Below, in pieces: positions 44,841 through 51,079 of a stretch of DNA of 51,079 nt. This DNA is from a virus, in the IMG/VR virus record IMGVR_UViG_3300045947_000115, positions 1 through 51,079 of that record, one strand, 5' to 3'. The notes beneath the pieces were generated by a model. The model was given only the letters and a program-made list of their open reading frames with translations. It had not been told where the DNA came from and did no database searches. Every line of letters begins with the position of its first letter. Position 1 is the stretch's first letter. The translations under genes and the position numbers were made by a program.

Positions 44841-45179
44841 TTAGAGAGTGATTTCGTCGCCGAAGAGGGTCAGCACGAGCTGCGATCCCACGCTGGCGTG
44901 TGCGGCGATGATCTCGGCCGCCGTCAGCACCCAGTACACCGGAATGATGCGAACGCTGGCCGGCTGCCCGGCCGCGGCCGCAGGAATCGAGTACCCGTCG
45001 AACATGCGAACGCCGGCCGCGTCGGATCCGATCGACATGGTGAGCGTGATGACCGCGCCAGGGTTCGAGAGGTGGATTTCCCGAATGATGGCCTTCGTGC
45101 TCGACGGGACCGTGTACTTCGTCGCGGTCGTGTTCGTGAGCTGTGCCGGTCCAAACAGCCGCTTTGGCGTCACTGCCAT
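44841..45179 (-). CDS. Beta-sandwich tail-associated protein, 112 aa
   Basis: MAVTPKRLFGPAQLTNTTATKYTVPSSTKAIIREIHLSNPGAVITLTMSIGSDAAGVRMFDGYSIPAAAAGQPASVRIIPVYWVLTAAEI. The T-x-Y-T-V-P-[AS]-[GS]-x-x-x-I-I-R-E-I-H-L-x-N segment recurs in many phage and virion proteins that add a single beta-sandwich. It probably decorates the tail or head. Good context among tail genes. Confidence 0.75.
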   Translation of the reverse strand: MAVTPKRLFGPAQLTNTTATKYTVPSSTKAIIREIHLSNPGAVITLTMSIGSDAAGVRMFDGYSIPAAAAGQPASVRIIPVYWVLTAAEIIAAHASVGSQLVLTLFGDEITL

Positions 45180-45183
45180 GAGT

Positions 45184-45885
45184 TCACCCTGCCACCAGTT
45201 CGCACACCATATTCCAGATCACGCCCGTGTTATCACCGGCTGTGATCGTCCAGGCCGTGCCGTCGCGCTTCTTCATGGTCAAGAGGTTCGTCGAGACGCG
45301 CGAGATCGACTGCCCTGTGTCCTGAGTCGCAAAGCCGGTCGCATCCGTGTAGACGTTGAACCCGAACGAGTCGTTGGTTCCAAACGTCCAGCCAGTCGGC
45401 GCCGTCAGCCGCAGCTCGGTGGGGCCGGCCACCGTCACGTCGGTGTTGATGATGGCCCCTTTCACGAACCCCTTCATGCCGACACGCGCGTACTTGTAGT
45501 ACGCCAAGTCGCCTGAGTCCACTGTCCACGTCGCCCCGTTGTTGGCGGTGAACGTGAGATCCGCGTACGCCATGTCGCGCCACTCGACGTGATCGAGGAT
45601 GTCGAACAGCGATCGCTGCAGTCGGCACATTTCGCCGTAGAGGATCGGATCCTCGTCGAAAATCTGGCGCGGCGGCTGATCGAAGACGAGCGACTGCAGC
45701 AAGCTATTTGGTGACGGAATCTGCGCTTCGACGTCGCCGATCGCATTGGCAATCTGATCGCTCAGAGCCTGGATGCGGCGGAACAGGTTCTCGAAGTTCT
45801 TTTCGATGATCTCCATCGCGTGCGGCGTGGCCTCGCGCGGGATCTTGTCGGTGAGCGAGAACTTCCGGAAGGTCGGGGTCGCCAT
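45184..45885 (-). CDS. Tail fibre/appendage protein candidate, 233 aa
   Basis: The N-terminal part (FSLTDKIPREATPHAMEIIEKNFENLFRRIQALSDQIANAIGD) is helical/coiled-coil, and the rest is beta-rich (ANNGATWTVDSGDLAYYKYARVGMKGFVKGAIINTDVTVAGPTELRLTAPTGWTFG). This helix-then-beta plan is typical of short fibre or baseplate-like proteins. The gene overlaps the preceding hub-like gene by one base. Confidence 0.65.
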   Translation of the reverse strand: MATPTFRKFSLTDKIPREATPHAMEIIEKNFENLFRRIQALSDQIANAIGDVEAQIPSPNSLLQSLVFDQPPRQIFDEDPILYGEMCRLQRSLFDILDHVEWRDMAYADLTFTANNGATWTVDSGDLAYYKYARVGMKGFVKGAIINTDVTVAGPTELRLTAPTGWTFGTNDSFGFNVYTDATGFATQDTGQSISRVSTNLLTMKKRDGTAWTITAGDNTGVIWNMVCELVAG

Positions 45886-47498
45886 TACCGACGCCCCACT
45901 TCGTTGAACGGCAGCTCGAAGCCGTAGAGTTCGACGTCCTGATTCTCGACGTCATGCGTGAAGCGGAGCTTCAGCAGACGGCCGACGCCGAAGCGCGACA
46001 GCCGCGTGCGGAATGCCGTGAGCGCGATGTTCCGGTTCGTGCTTGACGACGCGCTGAGATCGCCGACAAACGGGGTGAGGATCAGGATACCCGCGCCCTG
46101 GGGCTTGGTGAAGATCGTCGGCTGATCCCAGAAGTGCGTGATGTCCGGGGCGCCGCCCGAGAAGAACTTCGTGATCCAGTCGATCGCAATGCCGGTGGCG
46201 TTGCCGCTCGAATCCTGATCAGCCGCGCCCGACTGGTTCATGAGGTACAGGATGCCGTCTGTGCTGCCCACGAGCGGCCGCGGCTGGCCTTCGTCGTCCG
46301 TCACTAGCCCAACGGCGGTCGGGGTGAACGCGGCCGTCCGATGCGGTCCGAGCCACTCCTTCTTGCGAATATCGTACGCGACCCAGCGGTCGAGATTCGA
46401 GGAATTCACAGCCGCCAGATGCAGCTCGTACGTATCCTTGATCGGGTTATAGTGCGCCCGTGCATTGGGGAACTGTTCGCGATTGAAATAGCTGTCGGAT
46501 TTGAACCACGGATCGACCTTGTCGAGCGAGAGCGGCATGACACCCTGCGGCCCCACGGCATAGACGCCGTCCGACGACAGGAAGTAGCCGACGTCGCGGA
46601 TCACGACGCAGGTATCCGGCGCGATGATCCCGACACCTTCAGCCACCACGACGACTTCAAAGTCGCTCTCGTCGTAGCCGATCATCTTGAGCAGCCGCTG
46701 GCGCTTGCCGAAGATCAGCTCGTCGCGACGGGGCAGGAAGCCGGTGACGCCGTACGCGTCCTCGCCCTTGGGTTGCGCGAGGAAGAGGTTTCCTTCGGAC
46801 CACGTATAGAAGAGATCCTCGTCGGTGTGCCGCAGCTTGTCGATGTCCTCCGGCTCGGACCCGACCCCCCAGATGCGATTCCGCCACACGGCCATCAGGG
46901 TCATGTAGGTACCGGGCACGGTACCGGGCGGATTGCCGAGTTCGGGGTTGGCCGGCAGCAGCTCCAACGCCGCATCGGCCATCGTCGTCGTGTACGTCGT
47001 CGTTGTGATGTCGTCGAGATCGGCCATCGCGAAGAAGACCGAGCCGTTCGAGACCGTACGGTAGAGCCGGCGACCCGTGGCCGGCGATCCAGACGGCGGC
47101 AACCCGATGGCCGAGATGGCGAGGCCGGTATTCGACAGCGAGATTTCGGCAAACTCCGAGAGCGGTGATTCGTTGACGGTGTTCCCGTCGCCGTCCTTCT
47201 GGATGAACGAGTATTTGACCCGGTACGTGCCAATCAGACCTGTTCCAGCGCCGGCCGCCAACGTCACGGGCGTAACCGGAGCCGCCATCGTCGCCAAAGC
47301 CGTCGAGAGATCGACCGGGTTGACGATGATGTTCTGCGAGACCGCGTTCGTGCAGAGAATCTTCTGCCCGAGGATCGCAAAGCGCATCCGGCGTGTCGAG
47401 TCGATCGTGACGCCTGACGGCAGCGTCAGCGTGACGATCGTCCCGGCCGAGTTCACAGCCTGGAGCGACGTGCCCGCGTGGACGAGGGTGAAGATCAC
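45885..47498 (-). CDS. P22 gp10-like DNA-stabilisation/tail-hub protein, 537 aa
   Basis: Strand-rich protein with a central portion MAVWRNRIWGVGSEPEDIDKLRHTDEDLFYTWSEGNLF, then YGVTGFLPRRDELIFGKRQRLLKMIGYDESDFEVVVVAEGVG and DVGYFLSSDGVYAVGPQGVMPLS. These are typical of phage tail stabilisation proteins with a propeller-like domain. The start GTG at 47498 overlaps the previous stop (GTGA); an earlier in-frame methionine would read across that gene. It lies downstream of the adaptor gene in the tail module. gp10 in P22 closes the packaged head. Confidence 0.7.
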   Translation of the reverse strand: MIFTLVHAGTSLQAVNSAGTIVTLTLPSGVTIDSTRRMRFAILGQKILCTNAVSQNIIVNPVDLSTALATMAAPVTPVTLAAGAGTGLIGTYRVKYSFIQKDGDGNTVNESPLSEFAEISLSNTGLAISAIGLPPSGSPATGRRLYRTVSNGSVFFAMADLDDITTTTYTTTMADAALELLPANPELGNPPGTVPGTYMTLMAVWRNRIWGVGSEPEDIDKLRHTDEDLFYTWSEGNLFLAQPKGEDAYGVTGFLPRRDELIFGKRQRLLKMIGYDESDFEVVVVAEGVGIIAPDTCVVIRDVGYFLSSDGVYAVGPQGVMPLSLDKVDPWFKSDSYFNREQFPNARAHYNPIKDTYELHLAAVNSSNLDRWVAYDIRKKEWLGPHRTAAFTPTAVGLVTDDEGQPRPLVGSTDGILYLMNQSGAADQDSSGNATGIAIDWITKFFSGGAPDITHFWDQPTIFTKPQGAGILILTPFVGDLSASSSTNRNIALTAFRTRLSRFGVGRLLKLRFTHDVENQDVELYGFELPFNEVGRR

Positions 47499-48733
47499 GT
47501 ATCCGACCCCGTGACGCCCGCGATGGGCGCCAGCTCGGTCAGAGTCACGGGCCGCGACCACACGCCGCCCGTTGTGCGCTTGATGGTGTAGCCCGTGGCG
47601 GCCGCAAGCGACCCGTACGGGTAGTAGAGTGCGTCGTCGAAGACGTACGGCGTGCCGGGCATTTCAGCCGCGTTCTCGCCGAACGTCGCGACGAGATCGA
47701 GGTTGACGGCCCACGCGCCGGCATTCAACCGGTAGATCCGCTGCGCCACGTTGACGGTGTCGTACCACGAGACGTAGAGATCGCTGTTGAACTCGCAGAA
47801 GCCCCAGAAGATACCGTCGTCGGTGGCGCCCGTGAAGCTCGTTGTCCAGGTACCGGCGGCGTCCCGCGTGAGGATCAGACTCAACGTGCCGACGCCGTCG
47901 CCGAGCGTGCCCGCGTAGAGCACGCCGTTGAACGTGATGAGCTGGTAGCACGTCAGGCCGGCGGCGAACGTCTCGTCGAGCGTCCACGTCAGCTCGGTGT
48001 CCGGATCGATCGAGTAGACAACGCCCGGCGTTGTGTTGAACCCGGCGAAGAGTCGGCCGTACGCGAACGCCAGAGACGCCGTCGCCGCGATGGACAAGGC
48101 GTTGCCGACTTGGCTCAACGCGCCCGTCGAGGGACGGTACGCGTAGATCCGCGCGAGGCCACCGCTGTCATAGGTGGCGATGTACACGACGCCGTTGGCA
48201 ACAAAAAGATCGGTATTGAACACGGTGCTGATCGCGCCGAAATCTTTGAGCATCACGAACGTGGTCCCGTCCCACGAGTAGAGCCGGAGGTTCGTCGTGA
48301 GGCCATTGGTCGTCGTGAAGTACATCTTCCGGTTGACAGTCGCGGTCATGCGGCCGTTGTTGACCACCGGGAAATCGGGGAAGTTCGTGATCGCCGCGAC
48401 CGCAGCGTAGGTCGTTCCGTCGCTCGACGCGCGCCACTGGTTCGGCACGCCGGCTGTCGAAGCACAGATCAGGTGCCGGTACGGGATGATGCCGGCTCCG
48501 CCGAAGGCTTCGGTGTCGAGCGGAACGTTGGTGAAGGACTGAATCGAGCCGGCCAGGGCGGTCGTGTTCAGCCGCGTCAGGCTGCCGCGCTTCTTCAGGC
48601 CGCCTTCGCCCTCATCATCGGGAAATTCGGCGTTCTGTGCCTGCCGCCACGCGCCATCAGGAATGTGCAGCGGCGACCGGACGAGATCAACGCCCAGCGT
48701 CCCGAGATTGTAGACATTGATCTTGCCGCCCAC
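47495..48733 (-). CDS. Tail-hub/stabilisation-type beta-propeller protein, 412 aa
   Basis: MGGKINVYNLGTLGVDLVRSPLHIPDGAWRQAQNAEFPDDEGEGGLKKRGSLTRLN is the N-terminal form seen in phage stabilisation proteins. The rest consists of repeated short strands with NGRMTATVNRKMYFTTTNGLTTNLRLYSWDGTTFVML-type turns, a beta-propeller. With the 537-aa neighbour it forms a pair of related hub-like proteins, possibly one gene split or duplicated. Stop overlaps the next start. Confidence 0.65.
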   Translation of the reverse strand: MGGKINVYNLGTLGVDLVRSPLHIPDGAWRQAQNAEFPDDEGEGGLKKRGSLTRLNTTALAGSIQSFTNVPLDTEAFGGAGIIPYRHLICASTAGVPNQWRASSDGTTYAAVAAITNFPDFPVVNNGRMTATVNRKMYFTTTNGLTTNLRLYSWDGTTFVMLKDFGAISTVFNTDLFVANGVVYIATYDSGGLARIYAYRPSTGALSQVGNALSIAATASLAFAYGRLFAGFNTTPGVVYSIDPDTELTWTLDETFAAGLTCYQLITFNGVLYAGTLGDGVGTLSLILTRDAAGTWTTSFTGATDDGIFWGFCEFNSDLYVSWYDTVNVAQRIYRLNAGAWAVNLDLVATFGENAAEMPGTPYVFDDALYYPYGSLAAATGYTIKRTTGGVWSRPVTLTELAPIAGVTGSDT

Positions 48734-48736
48734 GCG

Positions 48737-50125
48737 TTAGCCCCCAATGCCAACAAAGCACTCGAAGGACTGCCAGAGGAACTGCCGCGCCACGCCCGAC
48801 TCTTTCGTCGTCGCGCCCCAAATATGAAACGCCGTGACGCCGGTCACGGGGACGTTGTCGGTCTTCGCGACTTCGGTCCCGTCGTTCACCGAGTAGTAGA
48901 TGGTGGGCGTCCCGGTCCGCACGAACCGGATGCGGAGCTTGTAGGTGGTGCTGGCCTGGATCGATCCCAGGTTGCCCGAGGTGGCGGTCGAGGCGCCGTT
49001 GATCGAACTGTAGCCCATCCAGCCGGTGTCGCTGGCCGGCGTCGAGTACCGGATGAACATGGCACCGTTCGAGGCCGTGCCAAGCGTCTCGCTGTCCGTC
49101 ATCGCCACCGACGAGAGACCCGCAATCAGGCGGATCAGCGTGATCGTCGCGGGCGTGCGAACCACGTAGCTGCAGTCGATGTCGTCTTCCCACCACCGGA
49201 GCTGGCTGCCCGTCGTGCTCATGTACGACGTGTTGCCATCGACGGTACCGGTGCTCCATGTGCCGAACGACCCCTGGCCGGTCACGAAGGTGCGCGTGTG
49301 GCTGTTCAGGGAGTTCCCAGTCGGCGCCGCCGAAAACCCGATCCAGCCGGCGCCGAGGCCCGGTGTCGAAGAGTCGTTCACGGCATGGCGGAAGTGCTGA
49401 TAGGGCGCCGTGTCGCCGAAGCCCATCATCGGGTACCAGCCGTACGCCGTCGAACCGCCGCCCCGCTTGAGATACATGCGGCCGTTGGTCGTGTTGCGGT
49501 ACATCCGGCCGGCCGCGCCCGTCGTCACGCCTTGAGGGTTGCCGGCGCCGGTCAAGATCATTTCCGCGTTCGTGACGGAGATCGCCGCAAACGTCGGGCT
49601 GTCCGTCGTTCGCACGTTCTGATCCATCGCGTATAGCTCGTTGGCACCTTGGCCGGTGTTCAGGGTCGCGGCCGCCCACGCGCCGGTACCCGTCAGCGCG
49701 CCCGTGACTTTGTTGAAAATCAGCGCGGCGACTCCGCCGAAGCTGCCGCCGTCGTTGAACTGCACCATCGTGTCGGAGCCGCCAGGGGTGCCGGCGACGT
49801 CGTCAGCACACGTCCAACCGCCCGCACCGTCCGACGCCGGATGCTGACTGAGCGTGCAGCCAGTGGGGAGCGACTGACCGGCCGGCAAGACAAACGGGAA
49901 TGCCGTTGTCCCAAGCGCGATCCCCGTCCGTGACGGCAGGAGCGCCGACGTCGTGACTTGCAGCATCGAGCGGCCGCCCGACCAAATTTCGGTGGCGCGC
50001 TGATCGGCGGTACCCAAACAGACACCGGGCGGGCAGAGATTCGTGACGAAGTTCTGGCGCGCATCGGCCGGCATCGCGAGTGCGACGAACGCAGCGATGA
50101 GTACCGCTTTCGTGAGTCGAGACAT
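48737..50125 (-). CDS. Tail/fibre protein with N-terminal signal peptide, 462 aa
   Basis: MSRLTKAVLIAAFVALAMPADARQ looks like a cleavable signal peptide (basic start, hydrophobic core, A-D-A cleavage). The Cys pair CPPGVC follows, which may form a disulphide. The middle has GGSDTMVQFNDGGSFGGVAAL, a phage tail-fibre stalk pattern. The C-terminal half (SSTPGLGAGWIGFSAAPTG ... TATSGNLGSIQASTTYKLRIRFV) is beta-sandwich-like. A signal on a virion protein is unusual. The ATG at 50125 overlaps the previous stop. Confidence 0.7.
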   Translation of the reverse strand: MSRLTKAVLIAAFVALAMPADARQNFVTNLCPPGVCLGTADQRATEIWSGGRSMLQVTTSALLPSRTGIALGTTAFPFVLPAGQSLPTGCTLSQHPASDGAGGWTCADDVAGTPGGSDTMVQFNDGGSFGGVAALIFNKVTGALTGTGAWAAATLNTGQGANELYAMDQNVRTTDSPTFAAISVTNAEMILTGAGNPQGVTTGAAGRMYRNTTNGRMYLKRGGGSTAYGWYPMMGFGDTAPYQHFRHAVNDSSTPGLGAGWIGFSAAPTGNSLNSHTRTFVTGQGSFGTWSTGTVDGNTSYMSTTGSQLRWWEDDIDCSYVVRTPATITLIRLIAGLSSVAMTDSETLGTASNGAMFIRYSTPASDTGWMGYSSINGASTATSGNLGSIQASTTYKLRIRFVRTGTPTIYYSVNDGTEVAKTDNVPVTGVTAFHIWGATTKESGVARQFLWQSFECFVGIGG

Positions 50126-50847
50126 TAGAACCCCCAGCCCCAGTCGTCCTCTTCAAACACGCCTTGAACGACTTCCGGCTCTTGAATTTGCCGCGGCGTC
50201 AGCTCACGGCAGAGCGCCGCTTTGTCGGTCGCGTAGACCGCCAGCCATTCGGCATCTGGCGCGCGGTCTTCTCGTTCCTTCGCGCGGGCGTAAGCCACGA
50301 TCCAGGCAATAAGCGCGTTATCCGATCCGCCAGGAATCGGATTGTTGCTGGCGGCGACGACGGCCGACAGCACTTGGTTGTACGCCACAGCAAGGTTCGC
50401 GGCCGAACTGATCTGGGGCGCCACGCGAATCGTCGGCGCTCCGACCGGCGCCCCAGGGTTCATGACGTCGTAGTACAGCACGACGTTCTTCGGCTCGACC
50501 GGGCCGCGCGCACGCGCGGACACGAAACGCGGATCGTTGTAGTCGGCCGGGACGAAGATCAGGCCAGGGTTCGGGTTCTGCTGGCCGACGACGCGCGGTT
50601 CGATCGAGACGATCCGGAAGACGTCAGTCGGCACGCCCGTGATCGACGACGAGCTGGCCGCCAGCGACATATTCGTGATGTCGATGGTGATGAAGTAGTG
50701 CTGGTACAGGTCGTTGATCCGCCGCCACAGATCCGTGATGCCGTTGTTGGCGATCAGGAGCAGCTCATCATCGGTCCAATACACCGCAGTCGTTTCGTTC
50801 AAGTGACTGCGGGCTTGGGTGAGGATCGACGACATCAGGGTCGCCAT
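50125..50847 (-). CDS. Head-tail adaptor (gp4-like)
   Basis: A 240-aa protein. MSSILTQARSHLNETTAVYWTDDELLLIANNGITDLWRRINDLYQHYF is the helical start found in podovirus adaptors and connector proteins (E-x-x-x-x-W-x-D-x-E-L-x-x-x-x-N-x-G-I-x-D-L-W-R-R). The C-terminal helical part ends in an acidic tail (EEDDWGWGF). It attaches to the portal ring after packaging. The ATG has GGGAGG at good spacing. It is the first full gene on this side of the circle junction. Confidence 0.8.
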   Translation of the reverse strand: MATLMSSILTQARSHLNETTAVYWTDDELLLIANNGITDLWRRINDLYQHYFITIDITNMSLAASSSSITGVPTDVFRIVSIEPRVVGQQNPNPGLIFVPADYNDPRFVSARARGPVEPKNVVLYYDVMNPGAPVGAPTIRVAPQISSAANLAVAYNQVLSAVVAASNNPIPGGSDNALIAWIVAYARAKEREDRAPDAEWLAVYATDKAALCRELTPRQIQEPEVVQGVFEEDDWGWGF

Positions 50848-50852
50848 CGTCG

Positions 50853-51079
50853 ATCCTCCCTAGATTTGTGCAGGCGTCAGCGCTCCGCCAGGAGTGGGCC
50901 GGTAGTAACAGGTGATCGCCCAGACCGCGCCCATGCCCGCCGCCGAATTGCTGATCTTCAACGCTTGGCCGGCGGTGATGGGGATGCCGTCCGGGCCGAA
51001 GTCCCAGTGGATCGGCCCGAGACCCGGTGACGCTTTGGACTTGGCGTACACGACCGGCGTCCCCGCGTCGTCCTGCAGC
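50853..51079. repeat. Right copy of terminal direct repeat
   Basis: Matches 1-227 with one mismatch (T at 50952 versus C at 100). See the left copy. The window ends inside this copy, so it is an overlap rather than a closed element. Confidence 0.9.
50860..51079 (-). CDS. Partial second copy of the 133-aa virion protein gene
   Basis: The 3' part (72 complete codons plus the stop) of the gene that is complete at 8-409, with one amino-acid change (Gly to Ser in the ALKI[GS]NSAAG segment). The 5' end is cut by the window end. It is best read as the same gene on a circular molecule, not a paralogue. Confidence 0.8.
   Translation of the reverse strand, partial: LQDDAGTPVVYAKSKASPGLGPIHWDFGPDGIPITAGQALKISNSAAGMGAVWAITCYYRPTPGGALTPAQI

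Noticed and set aside
1-51079. Integrase, excisionase, lysogeny repressor or attachment site
   Set aside because: No tyrosine or serine recombinase motif and no tRNA-like attachment sequence was seen, so a temperate lifestyle cannot be supported.
50860-51079. Tandem paralogue of the 133-aa protein
   Set aside because: Nucleotide identity over 226 of 227 bases, ending exactly at the window edge, is better explained by a circular overlap.

Overview
The window looks like an essentially complete genome of a short-tailed (podovirus-type) tailed phage with a GC-rich genome, roughly 63% GC by eye. Bases 1-227 recur at 50853-51079 with a single mismatch, so the molecule is best read as circular or circularly permuted with a unit of about 50,852 bp. 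I see terminase, a P22-type large portal, a Gly/Ala-rich scaffold, an HK97-type coat protein, a head-tail adaptor, two stabilisation/tail-hub-like proteins and several Ala/Gly-rich candidate ejection proteins. I see no sheath, tube, tape-measure or integrase gene and no tRNA, CRISPR or rRNA. The host cannot be named from the sequence; most of the accessory genes match nothing I know, which fits an uncultured or poorly sampled phage.

Layout: (1) 13.9 kb down to 1, continuing through the circle junction from 51.0 kb down to 35.8 kb, is one long leftward virion block. Reading with transcription it runs: ribbon-helix-helix-like protein, small genes, small terminase, small genes, large terminase, portal, [terminator + promoter], scaffold, coat, [terminator], completion/decoration proteins, beta-helix protein, [junction], adaptor, signal-peptide-bearing tail protein, two hub-like proteins, small tail proteins, candidate ejection proteins, holin candidate, M15 endolysin, a beta-rich/coiled-coil protein, Dam-type and DPPY-type methylases. 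(2) 13.9-14.44 kb is the only long gene-free stretch. It separates the two divergent blocks and holds a threefold 30-bp iteron-like array, a 17-bp direct repeat, GTAA/TTAC inverted repeats, a C11 run and a strong leftward promoter candidate. (3) 14.4-20.6 kb is a rightward cassette of about 20 very short, overlapping accessory genes, several with Cys4-type zinc motifs, plus a cytosine-methyltransferase-like protein and a DUF4326-like protein. (4) 20.7-35.6 kb is the rightward DNA-metabolism block: an Fe-S-type SF2 helicase, a candidate ssDNA-binding protein, a Cas4/RecB-type nuclease, a Sak4-like RecA-fold ATPase, an XPF/ERCC4 nuclease with HhH, an HNH endonuclease, and a uracil-glycosylase/exonuclease/family-A DNA polymerase fusion. 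The two blocks converge on a structured region at 35.58-35.80 kb.

How it works together: the rightward block supplies replication and recombination (no primase or replicative helicase was recognised) and probably host-takeover/anti-defence functions, including a protein resembling the Acb2/Tad1 cyclic-nucleotide sponge hairpin. The leftward block builds the particle and lyses the cell. The points most worth a second look are: the control region; a 12-bp motif (ACAAWTYCGTAA) shared by that region and two leftward operon starts; a small exported-looking protein that copies the coat protein N-arm; zinc ribbons inserted in both terminase and portal; and a marked excess of the palindrome GGTACC.
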